Positions 20,115 through 29,927 of a stretch of DNA of 40,218 bases are shown here, piece after piece. The first letter of the stretch is position 1. Each line of letters begins with the position of its first letter. The notes beneath the pieces were generated by a model, which was given only the letters and a program-made list of their open reading frames with translations, had not been told where the DNA came from and did not search any database. Source of the stretch: Candidatus Altimarinota bacterium (lineage in GTDB: Bacteria; Patescibacteriota; Gracilibacteria; BD1-5; UBA6164); assembly GCA_024710565.1 (NCBI GenBank), contig JANJUN010000032.1:1-40218 (forward strand), given 5' to 3'. The translations under genes and the position numbers were made by a program.

Positions 20115-20831
20115 AATATATCCTCCATAACGTATTTTTAATCAAGATAATACCGATCATGTCCCAATGATATTATCACTAGCAGTATCACTTAAAATAG
20201 CTTTTAATTCTCAAATATTTTCACCATTTGAGAGAGTTCAGGTGAAGCTTGTAATATCAATTCCAGTAAAACTCACTTCATTATATAATTCACTCAGAGG
20301 TCTATTTATATCACTTCATGTATTTATAAGTAATATTCCAAGTTCTTTTCAGAAAGTTTTTAATATCCTTTTTGAGTAATCTCTATTCGATGCGTATGTT
20401 TTCCCAATAAGGCTATTCTCAAAGGTAAGACTGGAAGTATTTTCTAAAAATCATACTCATTGATACATATTTTGATTGAGGTTGGTAGAATATGTATAAT
20501 TTCAACTATCTAAAGGATCAATAGGTGTTTTATTAAAATTTATTAATCTTGAGTTATCGTCTCAAAAAATTCATTGATAACCTATTATTGTACCATTTGA
20601 TAAAAGAGTTATATATTTTTCTGGAAGTGGTAAGGTTCCAGTTTTTAGTTGATATAGGCTGAGTCACTTTTCTATGTTATTTATATTAGAAAGCCTATTT
20701 CCATTTCTTGCATCTTTAGTATAATTTTGAAAAGAAATAAATGCGATAGTTGCTAAAATTGCTAGAATAGTGATTACAATTATAAGCTCTACGAGTGTAA
20801 ACCCTTTGACATAACTTTTAAATTTATTCAT
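19650..20831 (-). CDS. Type IV pilin-like protein with three Cys-rich repeats
   Basis: 393 residues. The N terminus is a class III (type IV pilin/pseudopilin) signal: [22 protein letters not shown] with the G|F cleavage site and Glu5 of the mature protein, followed by the hydrophobic helix and polar spine. A central region (about 40-240) is Ser/Thr/Asn-rich and unrecognised. The C terminus consists of three tandem 54-residue units (the last shortened), each with CPSGW ... TCGNATDGFTACKxC: four Cys per unit, apparently forming disulphides outside the cell. It would be processed by PilD and assembled by a type IV pilus machine, neither of which is in the window. It has its own promoter and terminator within the copper locus. 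The ORF track shows nothing of it because of the many TGA codons. Confidence 0.87.
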
Positions 20832-20864
20832 ATAAAAAAAATTAAAATTAAAATTTCAACATAT

Positions 20865-20892
20865 ATTATATGCTTTAAAAATATTTTATCAA
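20865..20892 (-). promoter_or_regulatory. Predicted promoter of the Cys-repeat pilin
   Basis: Minus strand TTGATA (20892-20887), 16-bp spacer, TATAAT (20870-20865), about 34 bp before the ATG. Confidence 0.55.
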
Positions 20893-20994
20893 TTTTTTTT
20901 ATAAGTTGTCTAAAATTTTGTAAAAAAATAAAAATGATTGACTTTTTTACTAAAAAATAAATACTCATTAAAAAATAAATATAACAATAATTTT

Positions 20995-21399
20995 ATGCAA
21001 AACTACATAATATACTTTTCCATTATTATTTTCCTTTTCGTAGCTATCTACTTTGCTTTTATTTGGTCAAAAAAAAGCAAAAAATTAGATGATAAAAAAA
21101 TAAAAGATTTTCAAAAAAAATTAAATAGTATTAAAAAAAGTACTTCCTCAAAAGAAAAAATAATTGATGCTGATAAACTCTATCATAAAATACTTACCGA
21201 AGCATGATATAGCGGAGATTTTTGAAGTATATTGAAACAAAAACCTATTCTTATTTGAGATTTAGATACGATTTGGGAATTGCATAAAATCAGAAATAAA
21301 CTCGTTCATGATTTTGATAATCATGATGAAAGACTCTTGCTTACAAAATCAAATGAGTTTATAAAAGAAGTAGAAAAGTTATTACATAAATTAAAATAA
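20995..21399 (+). CDS. Single-TM protein with HEPN-like C-terminal motif
   Basis: 134 residues. One N-terminal TM (about 4-22, YIIYFSIIIFLFVAIYFAFIW) and a Lys-rich linker are followed by a helical domain ending TIWELHKIRNKLVHDFDNHD. RNKLVH fits the R-x4-H motif of HEPN domains. Similar short TM-plus-helical proteins are common in CPR genomes, often near pilin genes, as here (divergent from the pilin). HEPN ribonuclease activity is possible but the match is only a short motif. The ATG at 20995 is chosen over the track's 20938 because the upstream stretch is A/T-rich and contains a TTGACT that looks like a promoter element. Confidence 0.6.
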
Positions 21400-21424
21400 A
21401 AAAAACGAGAAACCTCGTTTTTTT
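21400..21424. terminator. Bidirectional intrinsic terminator
   Basis: AAAAACGAG-AAAC-CTCGTTTTT between the converging HEPN-like and TauE/SafE genes, with A/T runs on both sides. Confidence 0.88.
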
Positions 21425-22706
21425 ATTGTATGATAATTTCTCATTGTTTCATCCCCATTGTACTACAAACGATATTATATTTTCCAGGTTTCGCATTGAT
21501 AATAGGAATTCCTATCGTTTTTCCAGCAAGAACTTGGTGAATAGTTTTATCAATTCCTGGAATGGTGAGAGTACTCATACATCCACTTCCATCTTTTGTA
21601 GGAATGATATTGAGTTTGTAGTTTTTTCCAGCATCCAGGAGAATTTCTTTTTCAGCTAAACTCCATCCGTTGTGAAGGACTGTTTTTTGTTCAAAAGAAA
21701 TATTTTCCATGTCGATTTTTTGTGTATCAGATGGTGTATTGAGAGCAACTAGATTATTAAATCCAGTGAGCATAAATATTCAAAAATATACTACGATTAC
21801 TCAAATCACTTTATTAGCATAATGAAAATCTTTGTTTTTAAAATAACTCGAACCAAATCAGAGTAAAAATAAAACTGGCATTGTTCCGAGAGCAAATGCT
21901 CACATGATAAGTGCTCAAGAGAGAAAGCTTCCACTACTTGCAGCATATACTTGCATACTTTGAGTAAATCAACACGGAAGAAAGAAAGTGAGAGCTCAAA
22001 TGATAGGAGCGAGAGCCGGATTTTTCATATTTAAAATTTTGCTTCCAAAAATTTTAGGCATACTGATTTTTAAACTCGGAATAATATTGAGAATATGAAG
22101 TCACATATAGATCATAAATATTCCTGCTAAAAAAAGCAAAAAAGTATTGAGGCTTCCAAGACTTCAAAAATATCATCCGATACTTCCAAGAATTCATCAT
22201 CCCAGAGCAAATCAAAGAATTCTTCCTATGTGGAATTTTGTTTGTATTTTGAGTCCTGAAGAGGCATTTTTAGAAGTATCCATATATTTTGAAAAGCCTA
22301 AAACAATTCCTCCTGTAACGGCTAAACAACTTGATAGTGAAGCTACAAATCAGATGAGAATTACCACAAGCAAACTTGCATTTTGAACATTGGCAATATT
22401 TTGTACAAAATCTACATCTTGAAAGAGAAAATACAGAATTCAAAAAAGTACAAATAAAAGAAATATAATAATATAATCAAAAAAATTATTTTTTCTTATT
22501 TGTTTTTTTTCTACTTCATATCAAAGAGAGGTGATAATTTCCTTTATTTTTTTTACATCTTTTTCATTTTCAACTTCAACTTCAATAAAATTTTTTGTTT
22601 GAGAAATTGATTTTACTTGAACTCAAGAGAGTTCTGAAACTCTTGATTCAACGAGAAGTTCACAAGCTTTACAGTGCATTCCATAAATAGGAAGTTTGGT
22701 TTTCAT
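21423..22706 (-). CDS. HMA - TauE/SafE-like transporter - cupredoxin fusion (copper handling)
   Basis: 427 residues, three modules. An N-terminal HMA domain (1-68) has GMHCKAC (C12, C15). A multi-TM domain of the TauE/SafE/CcdA-like DsbD superfamily (about 78-310) carries SLSSCLAVTGG and FFLPCGFTQSMQVYAASSG, the paired Cys motifs typical of this 'heavy-metal transport' group. The C-terminal cupredoxin-like domain (about 325-427) has GCMSTLTIPG and a final VCSTMGMKQGEIII, with Cys and Met in place for a blue-copper-like site. Known relatives move or sequester Cu/Ag across the membrane. The gene has a promoter-operator unit laid out just like that of copA, so both should be under CsoR. The glycosyltransferase gene upstream on the same strand ends only 71 bp before it. 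Confidence 0.88.
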
Positions 22707-22728
22707 ATTTTTTTTATTAAAAGTAAAT

Positions 22729-22747
22729 ATACCTATATGGTAGGTAT
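22729..22747 (-). promoter_or_regulatory. CsoR-type operator upstream of the HMA-TauE/SafE gene
   Basis: ATACCT-ATATGGT-AGGTAT, with the same 6-bp arms and 7-bp spacing as the copA operator and the same position just downstream of (overlapping) the -10 box. Confidence 0.7.
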
Positions 22748-22773
22748 TGTAATGTATTTTTAGAGAAAGTCAA
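22746..22773 (-). promoter_or_regulatory. Predicted promoter of the HMA-TauE/SafE gene
   Basis: Minus strand TTGACT (22773-22768), 16-bp spacer, TACAAT (22751-22746). The arrangement mirrors the copA promoter. Confidence 0.62.
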
Positions 22774-22777
22774 AAAA

Positions 22778-24457
22778 TTATTTATCAACTAAAATTCTAT
22801 ATAAAATCACTTTTTCCCCATTCTTTTCAAATTCTTGAACTTTTTCAATTCCATTATATTTTTTCTCACTCGCATCAAATAAAAATCTGAGATCCGGACG
22901 ATATTTATAAAAATCAATACTATCAACTACGAGATAATGCACATCATGATATTTCGCATATTCTACTAAATTTTCTAATTTTGAAGTATATGGAGTGAGC
23001 CATCTTTCCCAAGATCAAGAATAATACGTCACTACTGGAAATCTTTCCATAACTCTTAGATTGGTTCTAAAATCATTTTCTTTGAGCCATTCTCCAGCTA
23101 TTTTTTTCACTTCATATTTTGCATCTTCTCATTTGAAAGTTTGATAATAACTCAAAGTTCACAGATTATATATTCAAATGAGTAAGAGAGAAGTAAGAAT
23201 ATATTTTCCATTTTCTAAATAATTTTTAAGATATTTTCAAGGATTCTCAATCCCATATACGATAAAAAATATAAAAATAGGGACAAATATTACAAAATAT
23301 CTATCGAGTACAAAAAATAAAGTAAAAAATATTGATGCAGTAGCAAAAAAACTTATAAAACTCCAAACAAAATATCATTCTCCATTTTTTACCAGAGCAA
23401 ACATTCCATATAACCCAAATAAAATAGGAATGATAAGAATGATGAAAAATACAGGATTTTGATAAAATAATTTACTTCATTCAATTTTATACAGAGAATT
23501 GGCATTTCATAAAATCAGATTTGGGAGATTATTGGTGTAAAGTTTTATTTGATTTTCTTTTATTCTTTCTCATACTTTAGAAGGATTTTCTAAAAGATAG
23601 TTTTTAAAACTTTCTCACGCTTGTGGTTTATCATATTTCAGTCATCCAGCAAATCAGGCGATAAGATGTTTATTATCACTTGTCAGTTCTCAAACAGCTT
23701 GTTCAAACCCATCATCATCCATCTTGGAAACTCATCTGAGTTCGGCTTGTCTCAAATTGGAGCTTCCTTTATTGGTAATTCCCCATTCTCAAGTAAAAGA
23801 ATGAAGATAGAAAATATAGGGGAAAATAAAAATAAAAAATGAAATAATTACCGTCGAGTAATTAAAAAAAACTCTTCAAAAACTCACTTTTTTAGTAATA
23901 AAAAGAAAAAATAGGATAAGTCCAATACTTCCCAAATAAATAAAAGCCTCGCTTCTGGTATAATACAAAAGTGCAATCATAAAACCCAAAAATACACTTC
24001 CAGAAAAATCAGGAACTTCTTTATATTTTAAAATTCACAAAAAAAGTATGAGAAACAAAGGAATATAAATATTTTCTGATAAAATATGAATATTGTAATT
24101 GAGTAAAATGGGAGATAAAAATATGAGAATAATAAATAAAACATTATATTTGAAAGAGAGATAATTTCTTCCTAAAATATAACACACTCATGCTAAAAGA
24201 TTGAAAAGTAGGATATTCACTCCAAAAGTTGCGATCATATCATTTTGTATAAATATATCAGCAATAGCAATAGGAAGGGAATACAAAAAACCAAACCATC
24301 CATTTCCAAATCATTCTAAAGAAAAATTTTTAAAATGATGTGCCATTTGTAAATACGCAAAACTATCAGCAATTTTCATCACTTCATTAAGTTTTAGAAA
24401 TGAAATATGGAGAATATTTCCTAAAATGAAAATAAGAGTAAAAATATGTTTTTGCAT
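22778..24457 (-). CDS. GT39-like polytopic glycosyltransferase
   Basis: 559 residues with about ten hydrophobic helices and a C-terminal soluble domain, the layout of dolichyl-phosphate-mannose/ArnT-like (GT39/GT-C) transferases. The first extracytoplasmic loop has MKIADSFAYLQMAHHFKNFS; 'D..yl..A.....g' with an acidic residue after TM1 is typical of GT-C enzymes. YTRSEAFIYLG and FFVLDRYFVIFVPIFIFF ('..R....l.P.l.l') also fit. Such enzymes move a sugar from a lipid-phosphate donor to surface glycans or proteins outside the membrane. It leads into no terminator, so it may read through into the copper transporter. It is downstream of the O-antigen ligase-like gene (21-bp gap). Confidence 0.72.
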
Positions 24458-24478
24458 AGATGTGTGAGTTAAATGGTA

Positions 24479-25798
24479 TTATTTTTCTTTTCTAAAATCC
24501 CTGCTTTCTTTTGCTATATAGGCTCATACAAGCATAAAAAGTATAAAACTAGTTGCCGTTTCTTCAAAAATATGAGTAAAGTTTGCCATAAAAAGTATCG
24601 TGATATAAGAAACAAAAATTCAAATACTTAAATAATCTTTTTTGAGTTTCATAATTCTATACAGATAGATTCAAATCACGGATAATAATCAGATAAAAAT
24701 TCCAAGCCCCAGTAAAGATTGTTCGAGTAAAATCTGAACATACCAGTTTTCAGGAAGAAATTTATTTACTCCAGCAGAGAGTGAACTATCAGAACTTGTT
24801 GCGAGTTGACTTGCTGGACCGGCAATTCCAAGACCATATCCAAAAGGATTATAGAAAAACATATCAACCGACATAATAAGATTTTCAACTCTTCATAAAA
24901 TAGCTTCAGGATGTAAAAATAAATGTCTTTTTACATATAAGATGATAAATAATAATACTCAGATAATACCACCAGAAACAGCAATGAATTTCTTTGAAAT
25001 ATTTTTTCAAAACTTTATTTTCCTCACAAAATAGATAAACGCTAAACTTCCAAATAAAAACCCAAGCATACTGGTTTTTGTATACGCAAAAAATATGGCC
25101 GTTACAATAAGGATTGTTGGAATACCAATCAAAATATTTCTTAAAAATCTATTATTATACTCTTTATGGAGTACAAATCCAAAGTAGATAAAATAAAATA
25201 CAACCAAAAATACACTAAATCTGATAGGGTCTCCAAAACTTCCTTGAAATCTATTGTGCCCACCAGTTACATTTTGAGAAAATGAAATACAACTATTTGC
25301 CTCATAGGTTGAGGGTTTATCACTGAAACCAATGAGATGAGTCGTTGTAGAAATATCTCAAATGAGATACCATGGAAGAAATATAATAAGCATCACTCAA
25401 ATACTTGCAAACACAGATTTGAGCATACTTTCAAAGTGATTTTTAATCGTTGCAAGATACACTCAAATAATCAGAGCAAAGAGGAAAAATACATCATACT
25501 TAAAACCAAGATATGAGCTGATTTTTGGTTCAAAATAAGGAAAATAAATATAAATAAAACTCGTAATAGTAAAGGCAGTAGTAAGCCCGAGTAAATAATT
25601 ATTTTTATAAATTTTATCTAGTTTAAAATTATGATTCCAAAGTACTTTTGCACTTACTATAAAAAGTAAAAAAATAATGACAAACTCTTTCCAAAATCTG
25701 AGGATATCAGTATCAATTCCGGCCTTACATTTCATATATGTTACAAAAATAGCATGAAATGGAAGTAAAAATATAAAGAGTTGGATGAGGTATTTCAT
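24479..25798 (-). CDS. O-antigen ligase-like (Wzy_C) membrane protein
   Basis: 439 residues, about eleven TMs. The Wzy_C-type signature region includes AYTKTSMLGFLFGSLAFIYF (the family's 'tgSRga.l'-like box has TKTSML) and a large extracytoplasmic loop with NPFGYGLGIAGPASQ ('hp..GvG.g'), plus a further loop GGHNRFQGSFGDPIRF. These proteins polymerise or ligate lipid-linked glycans at the outer face of the membrane. It lies between a GT4 and a GT39-like transferase on one strand (gaps 35 and 21 bp), so the three form a surface-glycan operon. Whether it acts as polymerase or ligase (or protein O-oligosaccharyltransferase for the pilin) cannot be decided. Confidence 0.75.
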
Positions 25799-25833
25799 AA
25801 AATATGATTAAAAATTAATAATTATAGATTATT

Positions 25834-26952
25834 TTAGAATCAAACCACTTTTCTTATTTGGTTTTCAAATTCATCTTGAGAGTATTTTTGAGCTACTTTT
25901 TGAATTTCCTCTTTTTTATATTTTCAAGAGGTAATATTTTTGTCAAATATTCTAAATTTTTCTACAAAATCTCAACCATCTTTTTCTTCAAAAAATTCTC
26001 CAGTAATTCACTCTACCATAGTTTCAGCAAGTCATCATCATTTGTAGGCAAATACTGGTTTTCCAGCACCAAATGCTTCAATTGGAACAATCCCAAAATC
26101 TTCTTCTCCAGAAAATATGAGTCACGAAGCATTTTGAAGTAAATAGACTAGTTCATCCCCATATTTTGGACCGGTGAAATATACATTTTTAGAAGAAAAT
26201 TTTTCCAGTGTTTCGCGATAATTTCCACTTCATACAATAACAAGATTTTTATCTTGCATTTGATAAAAGGCTTTTATACTCAGGTCTACTTTTTTAAATT
26301 CTGTTAATGCTGAAATAATAATATAGTACTCTTTTACAGGGAGAGGAAACATTCCTACTATTTCTTTTTTAAATCTCTCTACTTCTACATTTGGGTAAAT
26401 AACTTGCGCGTCCAATCAATAATATTTTTTGAGTCTTTTTGCTACATTACTAGAATTTGCTAAAGTGACATCATGTCTCGTACTTGCCTGAAAATCCCAC
26501 ATTCTTAATCCTTTGAGCATCCAGTTTAAAATAAAAAGCTTGATTCAGGTATTCCATCCGATTTCTTTTTTATATTCATTGGTCCGATCCCACATATACC
26601 TAGCAGGAGTATGATAATAAACAATAAATTTTGTTTCTGGTTTTGTGATAGCACCATGTACGAAAGCACTATTGGAAGCAATCACTATATCGTATTCACT
26701 CAAATCAATACTTTCTACTCCGGCGCTCATAAAAGGAAGACAGAGTCTTTGATTTTTAAATAATTTATAAATATTTTGAGTTATTCCCGGAATATATTTT
26801 ATTTTTTCTTTTGGAAAAACTTTTCCCACTTTTTCTTCGTCGTAAATAAGTGTAAAAAGATCAGCTTTTGGATACATTTCGAGTAATTTTTCAATTACTT
26901 TTTCAGCTCCACCAAGTTTTACCAGTAAATCGTGAATTATAGCTATTTTCAT
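25834..26952 (-). CDS. GT4-family glycosyltransferase
   Basis: 372 residues, soluble, GT-B fold. N terminus MKIAIIHDLLVKLGGAEKVI with the sugar-acceptor GGAEKV box; acceptor-domain segment YYHTPARYMWDR; C-terminal half LIFSGEEDFGIVPIEAFGAGKPVFAYKGGG with the E-x7-E motif (E in EEDFG and E in IEAFGAG) that binds the nucleotide-sugar. It likely transfers mannose or a related sugar in the glycan pathway. It is the first gene of the minus-strand operon and divergent from the pilin-like cluster across a 130-bp AT-rich gap. Confidence 0.92.
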
Positions 26953-27082
26953 AAAAATTTTTATAAATTTAAATATTTTTTACACTTTAAATTTTTTTAT
27001 TGATTTGTAAAGAAAAAATAAAATTGTATTTTTTCAAAATTTTTATAGAATTTGGAGTAAATATTTTTAATAAAGTATATTT

Positions 27083-27670
27083 ATGAAAAAAATCATTCTT
27101 TGAGCACTCATAATTTTAATCTACATTATGTGACAAAATAATCATCTTGCTTTTGCGAATACAAAAGATGAAGAGAGGGCAAAAAAAATACAACAAAATG
27201 AACAAAGAATAAAAGAAATTGATGAAAAATTGAAGACAACTTCAAAAGACAGTATTTCTAGTCCTTTATTAGAGGAAAGGCAAAAATTACAAAAAGAAAC
27301 AGAGTCTATACAAAATTCCCAAAATAGAGAAGCTGCTTGTGCTGCATCTGGAGACTGTATTGACGAGGAGAGTTTTATGATAGAGACGTCTTTATTTTCT
27401 GATGGAGGAAAAAATTTAAAAGTAGAGTGAGATTCTAAAGCTACTATTAACACCGTACTTGGAACACTTATTCAAAAACTTATGATAGCACTTTGAATCG
27501 TTTCACTTCTTATTATGACTATAGGCGCTGGATATATGATTTTGTATCATGGTGAAGATGAATACCTCAGCAAATGAAAATCTATCTTTACTGCGGGGAT
27601 TATCTCTCTTTTGGTAGCGCTTAGTTCGTATTATATTGTAAATTTAGTGGTCTATATTCTTTATAAATAA
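27083..27670 (+). CDS. T4SS-pilin-like protein with N-terminal coiled coil
   Basis: 195 residues. A signal peptide (about 1-24, ending LAFAN) is followed by a coiled coil (about 27-75, Lys/Glu/Gln heptads), a short Cys-containing segment (ACAASGDC), and two TMs at the C terminus (about 128-150 and 165-188). Between them is GAGYMILYHGEDEYLSKGKSIF, the 'yi..hG.de....k.k' loop of CPR T4SS pilins. It is the first of four consecutive pilin-like genes with small gaps (25, 5 and 9 bp). The coiled-coil head distinguishes it from its neighbours. Confidence 0.7.
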
Positions 27671-27695
27671 TTTATATTTTTAGCTTCTTTTTCAT

Positions 27696-28070
27696 ATGAA
27701 TATAAAAATGATGACTTTTTTTTCTCCTTTTATTCTCTTCACAACAAAAATATTTGCTTCATGACCTGGTGCCGTTTGTAATGGGCTTCCTTGATGTGAA
27801 GATGACGGAGTTTGAGAGGTGAATAATTCACTCACACAGGACGGTTTTTTTTGATTTTTATGAAATCTTATTTCTACTACTATAGAATATGTAGCTGTAT
27901 TATCCGTACTTGCTTTGGTAGTGGCTTGAATTATGTATTTAGTTTCTGCTTGAGAAGATGAAAAGGTAAAAAAAGCAAAAACAGCAATCATATGGTCGCT
28001 TATAGGAGTACTTGTTTCTACGAGTGCGTGGGCAATTATCAACTTACTCAATAGTTTTAATATTAATTAA
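27696..28070 (+). CDS. T4SS-pilin-like protein (VirB2/TrbC type)
   Basis: 124 residues, the clearest member. A short hydrophobic leader ending FASG is followed by an extracytoplasmic segment with two Cys (AVCNGLPGCEDDG), TM1 (about 60-82), the diagnostic loop MYLVSAGEDEKVKKAKTAIIWS, and TM2 (about 95-120). This is the standard form of the 'T4SS pilin' family of CPR bacteria. Seven Gly are TGA, and the track shows only shadows. Confidence 0.82.
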
Positions 28071-28075
28071 AAAAT

Positions 28076-28420
28076 ATGAAAAGGATTATAGGTATTTTTA
28101 CTTGATTTTTTTTAACTTTACAGGTAAAAGCGAGCTTAAAAGATAGTATGTTACCAAATGGGAATACCGTTTGAGTAGATGATGAAGGAACTTTTGCGCT
28201 CAATCAAGTTTTCATTTACGTAAAAGATTTTTTATTTACTATACTTTGGTTAATTGCTATTTGAGTTTTTTTGTACTTTTGATTTAAACTGATTTCTGCA
28301 AGAGGAAATGAAGAAGATTTCAAAAAAGCGCTTATGTGATTTGTGTATGCAGTAATAGGATTGGCGATTATTCCGCTTGCATGGTGAGCTGTAAGACTTA
28401 TTGTCTCTTTAGATTTTTAA
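28076..28420 (+). CDS. T4SS-pilin-like protein
   Basis: 114 residues. Signal peptide (about 1-20), polar segment, TM1 (about 45-68), loop ISARGNEEDFKKALMGFVYA, TM2 (about 85-110). It starts 5 bp after the preceding stop codon. Same family pattern as its neighbours though more divergent (RGNEEDF instead of AGEDEKV). The final residues LIVSLDF are hydrophobic. Confidence 0.75.
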
Positions 28421-28429
28421 ATAATATAT

Positions 28430-28999
28430 ATGAAAAAAATATTTCTATGAATGATTCTTTTTTGTTTCTTTTTTGTTTGATGAAGTGTTTTTGCGAATGA
28501 TGAAGAAAATCCTTTTCAAAATCCATGAGTAAATCCAAATGAGTGAATAGAATCGACTACAGATTCTGATAATCCCTTTCAAAATCCATGAGTAAACCCA
28601 GATGCCTGATCTGAAGAGTCTTCAGATGAGACAGAGGATAGTGATACATCAACTACAACTTCAGGGTGTAATTATACAGAATGAGCTTCTTTGTGAGAAT
28701 TTTTAAATGATTGTAAACCTGAAACGGTAGTCTGATGAACAGATATGAAAATTGATGGTGGATTTAAAGCAAAAATTAATCAGTGGATAGCTAATATAGC
28801 ACTGGTTCTTTGAATTGGAGCTGTCGGAGCTCTCGTATATGCATCCCTCCTCCTACAACTTGCGAATGGAGAAGATGAAAAAATAAAAAAATCAAAAGAT
28901 ATTATAAAGTGGACGATGATAGGATTTATTATGCTTATTTCAGCGTCAGGAATTATTTATATAGTTATTAATGTGATGTTTTGATTATGATGAGAATAA
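28430..28999 (+). CDS. T4SS-pilin-like protein with repeated N-terminal motif
   Basis: 189 residues. Signal peptide (about 1-22), then an acidic Ser/Thr-rich region containing NPFQNPGVNP twice, about 20 residues apart, a Cys pair (SGCNYTEG, NDCKPE), and two TMs (about 122-143 and 155-180) around LANGEDEKIKKSKDIIKW. The loop gives the family. It is last in the array and followed by a terminator. In both copies the glycine of the repeated motif is a TGA codon. Confidence 0.75.
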
Positions 29000-29029
29000 C
29001 ATGAGATGACGTCATTTTTCTTTTTAAAC

Positions 29030-29062
29030 AACCACTATTTATATTGTATAGTGGTTTATTTT
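29030..29062 (+). terminator. Intrinsic terminator after the pilin-like array
   Basis: AACCACTAT-TTATATTGT-ATAGTGGTT stem followed by TATTTTCATTT, 31 bp after the last pilin-like gene. Confidence 0.75.
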
Positions 29063-29117
29063 CATTTATTTTTTTATACTTTTTTTCAATTTTTCTTATC
29101 CAGATCAAGAATATGAT

Positions 29118-29927
29118 ATGTATTTGGAGAAATATAGACAAACCACACCAGATATGTTTTTACTTGACGAAGAGCCAGAAAATATTTCAGTTTCCTCTGG
29201 TGATAATCAAAAAGAAAAATATGATCAAATCATCAATGATCTCAGGCAGAAAATAGAGCAAAAAGAAAGAGAACTTTCTTCGTATGAACAAGTTAATTTT
29301 GTCTATTATCCAACGATACTAGAAAAATATCTTGAATCCAGTCAGTGAGTAAAGGCTATAAAAGAAACTATTTCTTCGGATATATTTTCATCTAAGAGTA
29401 TGAATTTTTTACTTGAATTTTATAAAAAGAAAGAAAAAATAAGAGGAAAATTTTATAATAACACTATACAAATGTATGGTATATCAGAGCTAAATACTCA
29501 GGAAATTTTGAGTGTATTTATTCATGAGTTGTGACATTATTTTGATATAATATATTTAGAGAAGCAAGTATTATATGATGTAAGTGATCTTTTTTATACG
29601 CTTTCTTGGTCGGATATAAATATTATGAAAGCTGGGGGAGAAAAAAAAGATTTTGTTTCAGGATATGCTATGACGAATAAATACGAAGATTTTGCTGAAA
29701 GTTTTCTTTATTATATTCTTTTTAATGATGATTTTCGTCAAAAAGCAGTTGAAAGTGAAATACTGCAAAAAAAGTATGATTTTTTTTCTAGAAAAATTTT
29801 TAGAAATGATGAATTTAAAAAAACTAATTTTAGACTTACTGATAAAATAGAGCCGTATTACTGGGATACGACGAAAATAATTTTTTCTTTAGAAAATTTT
29901 TTGGATTATTTAAAAAAATGAGTATAA
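29118..29927 (+). CDS. Lethal-factor-like (M34-type) zinc metallopeptidase
   Basis: 269 residues from the ATG at 29118. The zinc motif is FIHELGHYFDIIYL (HExxH). About 60 residues later comes NKYEDFAESFLYYIL, the 'eyFAEaF' segment whose Glu is the third ligand in anthrax-lethal-factor-like peptidases. Between them LSWSDINIMKAG and KDFVSGYAM fit the same family. The N-terminal 80 residues are acidic and helical. The start is uncertain: the frame stays open upstream to 29052 with a very hydrophobic stretch but no ATG, so a signal sequence with a non-standard start cannot be excluded. The gene follows the pilin-like array, so a secreted or surface effector is conceivable. Confidence 0.72.

Noticed and set aside
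16221-22706. Copper locus as a mobile element
   Set aside because: No transposase, integrase, direct-repeat ends or tRNA-adjacent att site is visible, and its TGA use matches the neighbours.
29005-29014. ATGACGTCAT palindrome just after the last pilin-like gene
   Set aside because: A single 10-bp palindrome with no second copy or nearby promoter; easily chance.
29044-29256. 70-aa ORF starting at TTG within the terminator
   Set aside because: Start is in a hairpin, the frame is shifted against the zinc peptidase and the protein is poly-Phe/Ile from T runs.
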